A DNA stretch of 64,000 nt from the NCBI GenBank assembly GCA_028821605.1, contig JAPPFM010000059.1:124001-188000 (forward strand). Reading direction: 5' to 3'. Below, in pieces: positions 34,228 through 43,141 of this stretch (positions are counted from its first letter, which is position 1; every line of letters starts with the position of its first letter). The notes below the pieces were generated by a model. It was not told where the DNA came from, did no database searches, and was given only the letters and a program-made list of their open reading frames with translations. A program made the translations under genes and the position numbers. The DNA comes from Candidatus Poribacteria bacterium. GTDB taxonomy: Bacteria > Poribacteria > WGA-4E > WGA-3G.

Positions 34228-34761
34228 ATGCTTAGAGAATTTACAAATAGTTTAACCCGATGGGATACGTTACTTTTCAACCGTATCTTTGGTTGGGGCG
34301 ATAGAAGAATTCTAAATTGCTTATTTCGTATCATCTCTTGGAGTGCTAACGGGTGTCTGTATCCATTTCTGGTGTTATATGTGCACTTGACGTTTGGCTC
34401 AGCCGCCAGTAAACCACTCCTTCTATCAGCGGTACTCGCATTTCCACTTGAGAGACTCCTATATCACTTCCTCAAACAGGCAATGAAACGCGACCGACCC
34501 TATGAAAAGATTATGGACGTTCAATTCCGTGTCCGTCCACCAGATCGATTTAGCTTCCCATCGGGACATACTGCCTCTGCTTTTCTGATGATGATGCTTT
34601 TGGCGAATACCTTTCCAGTTTTACAAATCCCGACTTTTTGTTGGGCAACACTCGTCGGAGTCGCACGTGTATATCTCGGCGTACATTATCCGACCGATGT
34701 TCTCGCCGGGGCACTCCTCGGTATACTCGCGGGACAGATAGGTATGTGGTTCATGATGTAG
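34228..34761 (+). CDS. PAP2-family membrane phosphatase
   Basis: A 177-residue type 2 phosphatidic acid phosphatase with about five transmembrane segments. The three catalytic motifs are complete: KQAMKRDRP (KxxxxxxRP), FPSGHTAS (PSGH) and ARVYLGVHYPTD (xRxxxxxHxxxD). Enzymes of this type dephosphorylate lipid phosphates such as undecaprenyl pyrophosphate or phosphatidic acid on the outer face of the inner membrane. Substrate cannot be told from sequence. The ribosome site is weak. Downstream is a decayed ArsC-like remnant and a mobile-type repeat. Confidence 0.87.
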   Translation: MLREFTNSLTRWDTLLFNRIFGWGDRRILNCLFRIISWSANGCLYPFLVLYVHLTFGSAASKPLLLSAVLAFPLERLLYHFLKQAMKRDRPYEKIMDVQFRVRPPDRFSFPSGHTASAFLMMMLLANTFPVLQIPTFCWATLVGVARVYLGVHYPTDVLAGALLGILAGQIGMWFMM

Positions 34762-34773
34762 GAGATTGATTTG

Positions 34774-34918
34774 ATGACGAAGAAGATCTTATTTATCTGC
34801 GGTTCAATTGCAGAACGGCTGTGCTGCACGCCATATCGCTGATGTCTGTTGCGAGCTAATCAATGGCGAACGGAATCCTGCGGGTGAAGTCGTCGGTTCA
34901 ACACAAAAGCAACATTAG
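34774..34918 (+). pseudogene. Possible remnant of an ArsC/low-molecular-weight phosphatase gene
   Basis: After GGAG and ATG 34774, MTKKILFICGS resembles the start of low-molecular-weight phosphatases and thioredoxin-type arsenate reductases, but the active-site CxxxxxR is lost and a stop comes after 22 codons. In another frame the sequence continues as ADVCCELINGERNPAGEVVG, which could match the following helix and SAGT strand. One or more frameshifts would be needed. The match is short and made by eye. Confidence 0.25.
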
Positions 34919-34972
34919 TACCCGCTTAATTTTATCAAGAATTCCTCTCTTCGGTTCTCAACTCTTCATCTT

Positions 34973-35092
34973 TAGGACTTACGCAATTTTGATCATCACC
35001 CGCGCTGGGAGAGGGGTCGTCTAAGAAACGCGGGCGGTCTGTAGCACAACCTAACAGGTTATGCTACAAAAGAGAATCCTGCGTAAGTCCTA
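34973..35092. mobile_element. MITE-like element, family C (copy 1)
   Basis: TAGGACTTACGCA (34973-34985) and TGCGTAAGTCCTA (35080-35092) are perfect 13-base terminal inverted repeats. Inside are two further palindromes: GTAGCACAACCT...AGGTTATGCTAC (35041-35067) and a CCCGCG...CGCGGG pair. There is no coding capacity, as expected for a non-autonomous element. A related element lies at 45586-45679. Confidence 0.7.
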
Positions 35093-35211
35093 ATCTTTTT
35101 AAACCTTTTCCCCGAAAACTCTCCTCTTAAATATTAAAACCCAAAGGGTCACCTCATGATAGAAAAGCGCATTCACAAAGCGCACCTATCAAGGACAAGG
35201 AGATACGTTTT

Positions 35212-37800
35212 ATGCGCCATAATCTGATAACCTTCAATGACCTCACAGATGAAGAACTCATTCGGTTTGTCCAAAATCAGGATGAAGCAGCATTTGCGGA
35301 ACTGATGTCGCGCTACAGTCCACGGATATGGCGTGTCATTATTGCAAACTCAAGGCAACGCCGCGATGCTGAGGAAATCCTCATGGACACTTGGATGGCA
35401 GTATGGGAAAACATCGGTGGACTCAGGAAAGTCAGCAGCTTTAACGGATGGTTGCGGCAGATCGCCTATAACGCCTGTAACAGATACTACGCCTCCGGCC
35501 ACCGCTCACGGAGCGAAACGCCGCAGAGCCGTGCCGAGTTGATTGAGCACATTGACCGGGAGGCCGCCCCGCGTTTTCGAGAAGCACAACTACACGCAGA
35601 CGTAAGGGAAGCCGTTCAGCATCTCCCGCAGCGGGTACGTCCGACCGCCGTATTGTACTATCTGGAATCGTGGAGTATTAAAGAAATCGCGGAAGAGCTC
35701 GACTTAGCCATAGGCACAGTTAAGACGAAACTAAGAGAAACACGAGAACTCCTGCGGCAGGAATTTGACATGGCACCTAAAAAAGGAGAAACTATGTCTT
35801 CAGAATCTGTTCACCTCAATAAACCTAACATGTCAGAAGACGTGTGCTACATTCCAGCAATGGATCAAACGGAAAGCAATCGGGAAGCAGCTCTATGGGG
35901 ACTCCCGAATGATGCCCTGGTCCGATTTGGGCGCGGGGCAATCAATGCTATGGCATTGTCCCCAGATGGAAAACATCTCGCTCTCGGAACTGACATAGGG
36001 TTGTGGTGGTATGAAGTCGCCAATTTGTCGCCCATTGCGCTGTGGAGTACGAACTGCAAACAAATTTCGGCGATTGCGTTCTCCGCATCAGGCGAGTGGA
36101 TTGCCACAGGACATGAGGACGGAAGTGTCAAGGTATGGGACGTGCGACAGGCGAATTGTTTCACCCAAGTAGAGAGGCAAGTGCACCGACTTTGTAAAAA
36201 GATTAATCAACTGATTTTTTCCCCAGACAGCAAGCACTTGGCTGCAAATGGACATTTTGATTATATGGTTGATGTTTGGAATCCAGAAACCGGTGTCCAA
36301 CTTGCAAAGTTTGGTGATGCTGAACTTAGATTTCAGGCATGTTGGGAGAAGCATCCCATTGCTTTTTCACAAGATAGTCAACTGATTGCCTGTGCGAGTC
36401 CTCCGGACGACGCTAAGCGGCTGAGAACAGGTTTTTGGTCTATCGCGCCTGAAAGAGACGTTATATCTGTGTGGGATGTTGCCAACGGAAAACGCGTCGC
36501 ATATCTCACAGAATACACGGAATTTTTGTATGCTCTCTCCTTTTCACCGTGTGGGAACTTCCTCGTTGCCAGTAGTGATGGAGAGGAATCCTCTATTTTG
36601 ACAGTATGGGACACAGAGAATTGGCATGTCCAAAAAGAGGAACGGATTTATGGCGGTAATCAGTTGATACCCACCTATTCTACAGCAGGAACGATGCAAG
36701 TTGCAGCGGTTTCTGATACCGATGTCACCGTCTGGGATACGACGTGCCATGAAAAACTTAATACTTACCACACACCGAACGGAGACGAAACCCGAAGATG
36801 GTCTTTTAGCGGGACCCAGTTTGCTCTTGCAACGACTCATGAACTAAGCGTGTGGACAATTGGTGACCACGATCCGCGCACCGTCTCTTATAATTCGCAT
36901 CCCGATTATATATCATCATCATTAGCATTTTCGGCAGATAGGGAAACCCTTGTAATTGGGTATCCGTTTCCCGAGGGAACGTTTCGCTGCTGGGATGTTG
37001 TCACCCATTCACAAACCCCAAGCGTTTTTAAGTTATCGGGTGAAAAACATTGCTTGTATGTCTCTGCTTCAGGACAACTGCACACTACGAGCGTTGAAGG
37101 AAACACTATAAAAGTACGAGAATTCGGCAATGACACACCTATTGCCGAATGCAGTATCAAGGAACGTCCTCGGTATTTGGCTGTGGCGTTTTCGGACACA
37201 GCCCAATTGATCGCGTACGGGGACTCCGAGAAAAATCTATACGTATGGGATATTCCGCGTGAGGAAATAATCAATACCTTCACGATGCCTGAAACCAACG
37301 CTGCCTTCATAGAGTTCAGTCCAAACGGTAAATATCTCGCGAGCGGACAAGAGATGGGGTCCTATTGCCTATGGGATATTGAGTGTGGAGAGGGGATGCA
37401 CGCGTTCCATAGTCATAAGATAGAACATATCGCTTTTTCACCGTGTGGAAATGTTATTGCCGGGGAGATGGAAAAAGCGTTTATTTTGTGGGATATCGAA
37501 AGTTCTAAAACCTTGCTCACAATACCAAAACCAGAGGAATACGCATATTGGTGGCAGGGTGGTATCGTATTTTCCCCGTGTGGGCTTTATCTCGCTACCG
37601 GGTTAGAGCGAGTGGAAGGGATGGCAAGCACGCCCATCAAACTGTGGAACACTACCACAGGTGAGAACGTTGCCACATTCGAGGGACATCTCACCCTTAT
37701 CCATTCGCTTGCCTTTTCACCTGATGGCACGCTTTTGGCAAGCGGCGGTTATGATGGCACTATTCTTCTCTGGGATATGAAATCTGTCATCAGTCCTTAA
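35212..37800 (+). CDS. ECF sigma factor fused to WD40 beta-propellers
   Basis: Residues 1-185 are a complete ECF sigma factor: region 2 (FAELMSRYSPRIWRVI, DAEEILMDTWMAVWENI, FNGWLRQIAYNACNRYY) and region 4 with its helix-turn-helix (LESWSIKEIAEELDLAIGTV). From about 240 to the end come at least ten WD40-like repeats (for example IAFSASGEWIATGHEDGSVK, SLAFSPDGTLLASGGYDGTI), enough for two propellers. No transmembrane segment separates the parts, so the protein is predicted to be cytoplasmic. An AGGAG at 35784-35788 stands five bases before an in-frame ATG at 35794 in the linker, so a free WD40 protein may also be made. No anti-sigma gene is adjacent; the propeller may control the sigma part. 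Confidence 0.88.
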   Translation: MRHNLITFNDLTDEELIRFVQNQDEAAFAELMSRYSPRIWRVIIANSRQRRDAEEILMDTWMAVWENIGGLRKVSSFNGWLRQIAYNACNRYYASGHRSRSETPQSRAELIEHIDREAAPRFREAQLHADVREAVQHLPQRVRPTAVLYYLESWSIKEIAEELDLAIGTVKTKLRETRELLRQEFDMAPKKGETMSSESVHLNKPNMSEDVCYIPAMDQTESNREAALWGLPNDALVRFGRGAINAMALSPDGKHLALGTDIGLWWYEVANLSPIALWSTNCKQISAIAFSASGEWIATGHEDGSVKVWDVRQANCFTQVERQVHRLCKKINQLIFSPDSKHLAANGHFDYMVDVWNPETGVQLAKFGDAELRFQACWEKHPIAFSQDSQLIACASPPDDAKRLRTGFWSIAPERDVISVWDVANGKRVAYLTEYTEFLYALSFSPCGNFLVASSDGEESSILTVWDTENWHVQKEERIYGGNQLIPTYSTAGTMQVAAVSDTDVTVWDTTCHEKLNTYHTPNGDETRRWSFSGTQFALATTHELSVWTIGDHDPRTVSYNSHPDYISSSLAFSADRETLVIGYPFPEGTFRCWDVVTHSQTPSVFKLSGEKHCLYVSASGQLHTTSVEGNTIKVREFGNDTPIAECSIKERPRYLAVAFSDTAQLIAYGDSEKNLYVWDIPREEIINTFTMPETNAAFIEFSPNGKYLASGQEMGSYCLWDIECGEGMHAFHSHKIEHIAFSPCGNVIAGEMEKAFILWDIESSKTLLTIPKPEEYAYWWQGGIVFSPCGLYLATGLERVEGMASTPIKLWNTTTGENVATFEGHLTLIHSLAFSPDGTLLASGGYDGTILLWDMKSVISP
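35784..35796 (+). promoter_or_regulatory. Internal ribosome-binding site and start in the sigma/WD40 gene
   Basis: AAAAAAGGAGAAACTATG has AGGAG five bases before an in-frame ATG at codon 195, exactly in the linker between sigma and propeller regions. It is stronger than many true starts in this window. Confidence 0.5.
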
Positions 37801-37872
37801 GGCATACTACGCGGAAAACGAAATGCCATAGGAAAATGAACAGACACTCAGTCCTCAACCCCAGTTTTCAAG

Positions 37873-37909
37873 TGCGGTAGTTACGCTTTCGTACCTCGTA
37901 ACTACCGCA
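37873..37909. terminator. Hairpin between convergent genes
   Basis: TGCGGTAGTTACG pairs perfectly with CGTAACTACCGCA around an 11-base loop. It lies between the sigma/WD40 gene and the convergent dioxygenase-HEAT gene. There is no T-run on either side, so it may be a repeat or a protein-binding site rather than an intrinsic terminator. Confidence 0.5.
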
Positions 37910-37929
37910 TACAGAACAACAAATGTCTA

Positions 37930-39336
37930 CTAATAAGGCGTGCCGTTTGTTGTCAAGGCACACCACCGCGAAGCGAACAGATGATTGAAAAGCGCATTCT
38001 GTGCTTCGGGGGTCTTAATCTCCTTCAACGCCAACGCCGCGTGAAAACGCACATATCGGTTCTCATCTTCCAGTTGTGCGACAAGTGCAGGAATCGCCGG
38101 TTCAGCAAGTGTTCCCAATTTCGCTAAGGAGCGAGCCGCATTATCACGAACCGCATAATGATCATCCTGCAATCGGGTTGTTAAGACCTGCACCACCTCG
38201 GATAAATCAATACCCTCGGAAACCTGTTGTCCGATGAGTCCCAATCCTTCTGTGGCGTGTCGTCGGACCCATTCGTCGGGATCCTGTGCGGCATGTGTCA
38301 ACGCAGGTAACGCTCCTTGTGCGGCTTTCCCCATATCCGCCAAGGCAAACGTAGCATTTGCTCGTACGGAATCGTCTGTCGCTTGCATGGCATCAATGAG
38401 TGTCGGAACGGCGGGCTCACCGGTCAGGCTCAAAGCATATCCAGCATATTCACGGATAGCATCAGATTTACTGTACAACGCTTGCTTCAAGGCAGGCACA
38501 GCATCAGCACCAACCCGTCCCAAGCGATACGCAGCGTTTAGCCTATCCCGCTCATTATCGCTATCTAAGGCTTCAACGAGGGTATTCACTTCAGCGTGCG
38601 AAACACCGTTGCTCGTCCCGTTCCCTTTCCCATAAGACCAGTCCCAGAGCGATTCCCACAATTCTGGATGCTCAGATTCTTCCCCGTTACCGAGGGCGTG
38701 CCAGTCGTCGGTATCGCTTTTCCATGAAGGTATCTGTGGCTCATCAAGTCGGATAAAGAGAAACTTCAACATATACCGTTTCTTGTCACTACTATTTGGC
38801 ATCGCGCGGTGCCACAAGTCGTAGTGGACAATGGTCACAGTGCCCGCTTCGCCAGTGAGTGCGAGATCAGGTTGTTCGTGTGCGCTTTCGCCTGTCTCGT
38901 AATACTGCGAACCGGGCAGAACGGCGGTGGGTCCCATATCCTCTGTGACATCTTGCGGATAATAGAACGCCATCGTCCAACGACATCGGTGCCGACGAAT
39001 CTGTCCATCACCTTCATAACTATCTTTATGAAAATTCTGACCTTCGCTGCCCTGTTGGTTGAAATGGCAATATCGGTGCGAGTGCATCGCATAGTTTTCA
39101 CCGAGCACGCCTTGCATCGCGCCGTGAACAATCGGATGGTCAAAAATTTCTTGAATTTCGGGGATGAGCGGAAGCACATTGTTCCCCAAATTCCCGGTTC
39201 CCTCAAACATTGTGTCTAACTGTTGACGAATATTGTCATGAAAACTCGGCGGGAAATCAGTCTTTATCTTCACATAGCCATTAACGATGAAATCCCGCAT
39301 CTCTTCATCAGTGAGTCGCAGTGCATGTTTGCTCAT
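37930..39336 (-). CDS. PhyH-type dioxygenase fused to HEAT repeats
   Basis: Residues 1-220 are a phytanoyl-CoA dioxygenase domain: HSHRYCHFNQQG, the iron HxD in NFHKDSYEG, MGPTAVLPGSQYY, the distal His in YDLWHRAMPN and the 2-oxoglutarate Arg in KKRYMLKFLF. Residues about 255-455 are five or six HEAT-like repeats (RLNAAYRLGRVGADAVPALK, VRANATFALADMGKAAQGAL, VRDNAARSLAKLGTLAEPAI, VRFHAALALKEIKTPEAQNA). HEAT repeats form a curved scaffold for protein or tetrapyrrole contacts, so the fusion may target the oxygenase to a protein. ATG 39336 has GGAGGG. It stands alone. Substrate unknown. Confidence 0.88.
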   Translation of the reverse strand: MSKHALRLTDEEMRDFIVNGYVKIKTDFPPSFHDNIRQQLDTMFEGTGNLGNNVLPLIPEIQEIFDHPIVHGAMQGVLGENYAMHSHRYCHFNQQGSEGQNFHKDSYEGDGQIRRHRCRWTMAFYYPQDVTEDMGPTAVLPGSQYYETGESAHEQPDLALTGEAGTVTIVHYDLWHRAMPNSSDKKRYMLKFLFIRLDEPQIPSWKSDTDDWHALGNGEESEHPELWESLWDWSYGKGNGTSNGVSHAEVNTLVEALDSDNERDRLNAAYRLGRVGADAVPALKQALYSKSDAIREYAGYALSLTGEPAVPTLIDAMQATDDSVRANATFALADMGKAAQGALPALTHAAQDPDEWVRRHATEGLGLIGQQVSEGIDLSEVVQVLTTRLQDDHYAVRDNAARSLAKLGTLAEPAIPALVAQLEDENRYVRFHAALALKEIKTPEAQNALFNHLFASRWCALTTNGTPY

Positions 39337-39424
39337 TTTTGCGCCCTCCTCTATTTGTTGCGATAAGTATAACAGAAATTGATGAGGAAATCAAATTCCA
39401 ACAAGGTTTTTGGTTGTCAACGGA

Positions 39425-39470
39425 GGCGAGGATACGAAGGGAACACCTAAGCAAAAACACCCTCGCCAGC
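39425..39470. repeat. GCTGGCGAGG-type hairpin, family D (copy 2)
   Basis: GGCGAGG pairs with CCTCGCC around a loop containing GGGAACACCTAAGCAAAAAC. The same loop, with few changes, occurs in the copy at 48359-48408. It lies between the dioxygenase-HEAT and methyltransferase genes. Confidence 0.6.
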
Positions 39471-39527
39471 GGTGGTGAGGGTTTCCTTTCCTGAAAACCT
39501 GTCTAAATTGTCTAAACTTTAGTACTC

Positions 39528-40952
39528 TTATAGCACCTTTTGCTTTTTCAGTCTTGCGATAAGTTCTGCTTGTGTGTCGTTGTTTTTTGTAGAGTTGCAC
39601 GCCCCGCAAAGGAGTTGCAGGTTTTCTTCGTGGTCTGTGCCACCTTTGGATCGAGGCACGATATGGTCAATCGTCATATTCCGAAACGGGAAATGTCCTT
39701 TACATCCGTTGCAGTAGCCTTCCTGTTTGCCATAGAGGGTATGCTTATGTGTTCGGTAGTTTGGCAGTTTCTCACTCCGTTTCGGTATATCAGAGCGTTG
39801 AATAACCTTGCCAAAAAAGCCGAGTTCTTTTTCTAAACGCATGTTGACGAGTTCAATGGCTTTCGGTGAAATATCAATCCCAATCCATTGACGCTGTAGG
39901 CGTTCAGCTGCGACACAGGTTGTGGCACACCCACAGAACGGATCAAGCACAAAGTCGCCTTCGTTTGACGAGGCTTTTATGATACGCTCTAACAACCTAA
40001 CAGGCTTTTGAGTTGGATATCCTGTTTTTTCAATTGAATCACCTTGTATCGAAGGGATGTCTACCTGTATATCGGAAATAGATTTACCTTTTGTTGCACT
40101 TAAATAGCGTTTAAACCTCGGTATAGCATTGTGTTTTTGTGGTATGTAGATAAGTCCTACGCTATCATAGTAATCCAATTTTTCTCTTACTTTAAATGTT
40201 TCCCAATTTTGGGGCAGTGATATATGAGGTGGTATTGTCCTTGGCACTACCCAATGTTTCCCTTTACTTGTTGGGTCGATATTTTTCCATACTTCACCCG
40301 AATCACCGTTGGTAGTGCCCACTGCGAGTAAAGGCGATTCTTGCCAATAACCATATTTATCTTTCCTATTGAAACGAGATCTGACATAATCAGGGTCATA
40401 TTCAGTATAAAGTTGATTAAAAACAGACTTTTTAGACATAGTATAAAAAAGCAAGCAGTCATGGGCTGCCCCAAATTTACTCTTTGTTGATTTAGGGACA
40501 TTAATACGTTTCCATGATATATCATTCCGAAAATTCGACCTGCCAAATACGCTGTCCATAATTACTTTAAGATAATGACTCGCTGTCGGATCGCAATGCA
40601 GATAAATACTCCCTGTAGGTTTTAGCACTCGTTTCATTTCAAGCATACGAACTGCCATCATAATCAGATAGGACTTCATGGATTTGCCGTGTGTCAGCTC
40701 TGCGGTATGTATTGCCTGATAGAGTGGGGGTTCTCGCTCTGCGATCTCCCCGTGCCAAGCGTTGTCTATATCTGATAGTGTCCACGTATCCTTGAAAGCT
40801 GCGCCTGCTGCCTCGCTCCCAATCGGGGCAGCGTAATTGCGATTAGAGTTGAACGGCGGGTCAAGGTAAATTAAGTCTATAGACGCGGAGTCAAGTCCGC
40901 GTAGGACATACAGGTTATCGCCTTCAAAGATTGTTCGATTTTGGACGTTCAT
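39528..40952 (-). CDS. DNA methyltransferase fused to an HNH endonuclease domain
   Basis: Residues 1-380 form an N6-adenine or N4-cytosine methyltransferase of the beta type: the catalytic DPPFNSNRNYAAP comes first (motif IV), and the AdoMet-binding VLDPFCGCATTCVAAE comes last (motif I), with a target-recognition region between them. Residues about 415-462 are an HNH nuclease zinc domain: CNGCKGHFPF, MTIDHIVPRSKGG, LQLLCGACN, with four Cys and the catalytic His. The two activities in one chain could act as restriction and modification, or the HNH may serve only in DNA binding. No separate restriction enzyme gene is adjacent. ATG 40952 has AGGGAA. It lies 45 bases downstream of an ABC permease gene. 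Confidence 0.88.
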   Translation of the reverse strand: MNVQNRTIFEGDNLYVLRGLDSASIDLIYLDPPFNSNRNYAAPIGSEAAGAAFKDTWTLSDIDNAWHGEIAEREPPLYQAIHTAELTHGKSMKSYLIMMAVRMLEMKRVLKPTGSIYLHCDPTASHYLKVIMDSVFGRSNFRNDISWKRINVPKSTKSKFGAAHDCLLFYTMSKKSVFNQLYTEYDPDYVRSRFNRKDKYGYWQESPLLAVGTTNGDSGEVWKNIDPTSKGKHWVVPRTIPPHISLPQNWETFKVREKLDYYDSVGLIYIPQKHNAIPRFKRYLSATKGKSISDIQVDIPSIQGDSIEKTGYPTQKPVRLLERIIKASSNEGDFVLDPFCGCATTCVAAERLQRQWIGIDISPKAIELVNMRLEKELGFFGKVIQRSDIPKRSEKLPNYRTHKHTLYGKQEGYCNGCKGHFPFRNMTIDHIVPRSKGGTDHEENLQLLCGACNSTKNNDTQAELIARLKKQKVL

Positions 40953-40997
40953 TTCATATTCCCTACAATCCGGCAATTGATAACTGACAACTATTTC

Positions 40998-42215
40998 TTA
41001 TTTTTTCACCGCACCAAACGTAACGCCACGCAATAAATGACTCCGCATCAAGAAGGTGAAGACAGCAACGGGCAGCAAAAAAACAAATGTCCCCGCAGCG
41101 ATTTTGCCCCAATCCATACCGCTGGAACCCGTCGCACTCGTAATTGAAGGCGGTGCGGTCACGGCTCTACCCCCGACCTCCGTGAGAACGAGCGCAAAAG
41201 CGAACTCGTTCCACGCCGTAATGAGACAGAATACGGCAGTTGCAGCGATGCCTGTAACTGACTGTGGTAAAATCACCTTCAGAAAGGTTTGGAACCGTGA
41301 GTAACCATCGACGAGCGCAGCGTCCTCGTATTCCTTCGGAATCTCGTCAATAAACCCCTTCATCAACCATACCGCAAACGAGACATTAAAGGTGGTGTAG
41401 AGTAAGATCAGCCCGAAATGTGTATCTCGCAACCCAAGTGCGCTATACATCAGATAGACCGGGATGACGACAACAACAGGCGGTAGCATCCGTGTGCTGA
41501 GAATAAAAAAGAGGAGATCGTCCTTTCCAGCGATGTCAAATCGAGAGAAAGCATAAGCCGCAAACGTTCCAAGCCCGACAGCGAGAATTGTGCTACCACC
41601 ACCGATGATAATACTATTGAGCAACTGATAAAAATATTTAGAACCACCGTTCGCCAATGCAACGCAAATCGCTATCGTCCCAAAAACGCTTGGCAATACA
41701 AAAGCAAGCCGCTGTTTCTTTAGGGTTTGGGATGTTATACCGTTCGTCTTTTTGAACGGAGCCATCAAGAGATAGGCGATAACTGTGCAGATAATCAGCA
41801 GCAGAAAATTGAAACGGGCATCCGTTTGGAGACGAGTCTGCAGTGGTGATAGCGTCAGAAAACTATAGAGACAAGTTAAAACAAAGACGGTGTTCCAGAT
41901 TAAGCCGAGATTTCGGAGCGACAAGGCACGCGGTAGCGTCCCCTTAAACAGGGTAAAAAAGCCGAAGAGGAGCAACCCTACAAGCACCTCCGCTAAGAAG
42001 AGGTAGGTCACATCCGGCACACCTTCTGAAGGCATCAACTTCTGATAATTTTCCAGTGAGACCTTAAAAACGAACTTCGGAAGTTTCGTAGTAATATCTG
42101 CGAAACCTTTCAATGACGTTGCCAAAATCCAATAAATCGGCGTGATATAGATAATCACAGCCACGGCAACAAACGCTAATATGAAGTAGTGTCCAAAATG
42201 CTTCCGATTTCGCAT
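40998..42215 (-). CDS. Sugar ABC transporter permease (MalG type) with extra membrane insert
   Basis: The C-terminal 220 residues are a standard carbohydrate-uptake permease: NSIIIGGGSTILAVGLGTFAAYAF, ILSTRMLPPVVVVIPVYLMY and the ATPase-contact EAA loop EYEDAALVDGYSRFQTFLKVILP. The first TM (YFILAFVAVAVIIYITPIYW) is also normal. Between them, residues about 66-190 hold an insert with four further hydrophobic segments (FLAEVLVGLLLFGFF, LGLIWNTVFVLTCLYSFL, FLLLIICTVIAYLLM, LAFVLPSVFGTIAICVAL), bringing the length to 405 instead of about 280. It is the partner of the next permease; the ATPase must come from elsewhere. Confidence 0.87.
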   Translation of the reverse strand: MRNRKHFGHYFILAFVAVAVIIYITPIYWILATSLKGFADITTKLPKFVFKVSLENYQKLMPSEGVPDVTYLFLAEVLVGLLLFGFFTLFKGTLPRALSLRNLGLIWNTVFVLTCLYSFLTLSPLQTRLQTDARFNFLLLIICTVIAYLLMAPFKKTNGITSQTLKKQRLAFVLPSVFGTIAICVALANGGSKYFYQLLNSIIIGGGSTILAVGLGTFAAYAFSRFDIAGKDDLLFFILSTRMLPPVVVVIPVYLMYSALGLRDTHFGLILLYTTFNVSFAVWLMKGFIDEIPKEYEDAALVDGYSRFQTFLKVILPQSVTGIAATAVFCLITAWNEFAFALVLTEVGGRAVTAPPSITSATGSSGMDWGKIAAGTFVFLLPVAVFTFLMRSHLLRGVTFGAVKK

Positions 42216-42222
42216 GATGTCC

Positions 42223-43134
42223 CTATGCCTCGCCCTTGACGCGATTGAGGTATTTCACGTAGATATTGCTTAACGCGACGATAATAATGAGTAAGATGTA
42301 TGCCATTGCACACGCTTTACCGGTGTTGTAGTTCCTAAAAGCGAGTTTATAAAGGTTCATTGATACAGTCTCTGTGGCGGTACCGGGTCCTCCTTCACGC
42401 GTAAGGACATAGACGATGTCGAACATCTTGAAAGCATCCATCGTTCTAAACAGAAGCGCGATCAACAGGAGAGGAGACACCAACGGCAGTGTAATCCATC
42501 GAAACTTAAACCATGCGGAGGCTCTATCGACATCGGCGGCTTCATAGAGGGATTTCGGAACCGCACTCAATCCCGCCAAAGCGATCAGCATCATGAAGGG
42601 GGACCACATCCATGTATCTACAATAACGACCGCTAACATCGCAACCTTGGGATTGGTCGTCCAACCGATAGGCGATTTTAGGAAGGGACTCAGGAAAAAA
42701 TTCAGCAAACCCGCGTTATCCGAAGAGAGGATAAAGCGCCAAAAAAGTCCGACGACCACAGGGGATAGCATCATCGGGAGCAGGAGCAACGTTGTAACGA
42801 AACCTTTATATCGGAAGTCCCGATTTAGTAGCAGTGCCAACCCGAACCCAATAAAGAATTGTGCGGCTACCGCGAGTAGCACGAAGTAAGCCGTGGTTTG
42901 AAAGTAACCCCAAATCTCTGGATCAGCGAGGAGGCGTGAATAATTGCGAACACCAATGAATCTCGGTGCTGTGGGCATAGAGGCTTTGTAACGATGGAAA
43001 CTTAGGTATAGGGACCACAGCAGCGGAAAGATGTTCATCAAGATGAGCAAGATCATGGTGGGCATGATAAATGCCATCTTTAGTTGGTAGTCGCTCATCC
43101 CACGCGATGCTTGATGTGGTTGGTTGGTTTGCAT
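42223..43134 (-). CDS. Sugar ABC transporter permease (MalF type)
   Basis: A 303-residue permease with six TM segments, starting IMPTMILLILMNIFPLLWSLYL. The EAA loop SLYEAADVDRASAWFKFRWITLP contacts the ATPase. Together with the MalG-type permease seven bases downstream and the binding protein encoded upstream it forms an importer for a sugar or oligosaccharide. The start is weakly supported; ATG 43098 (MSDYQLK) is an alternative. A repeat element lies between it and the binding-protein gene. Confidence 0.88.
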   Translation of the reverse strand: MQTNQPHQASRGMSDYQLKMAFIMPTMILLILMNIFPLLWSLYLSFHRYKASMPTAPRFIGVRNYSRLLADPEIWGYFQTTAYFVLLAVAAQFFIGFGLALLLNRDFRYKGFVTTLLLLPMMLSPVVVGLFWRFILSSDNAGLLNFFLSPFLKSPIGWTTNPKVAMLAVVIVDTWMWSPFMMLIALAGLSAVPKSLYEAADVDRASAWFKFRWITLPLVSPLLLIALLFRTMDAFKMFDIVYVLTREGGPGTATETVSMNLYKLAFRNYNTGKACAMAYILLIIIVALSNIYVKYLNRVKGEA

Positions 43135-43141
43135 ATCTTTT

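Larger units (their letters stand above)
34762..35211. other. Non-coding gap with decayed gene and palindromic element
   Basis: 450 bases without an intact gene. They hold the possible ArsC-like remnant (34774-34918) and a 120-base element with terminal inverted repeats (34973-35092). The last 110 bases lead to the sigma/WD40 gene and show no clear promoter. Confidence 0.6.

Noticed and set aside
34143-34334. Small minus-strand frame before the PAP2 gene
   Set aside because: It overlaps the PAP2 start, has no ribosome site and shows no protein pattern.
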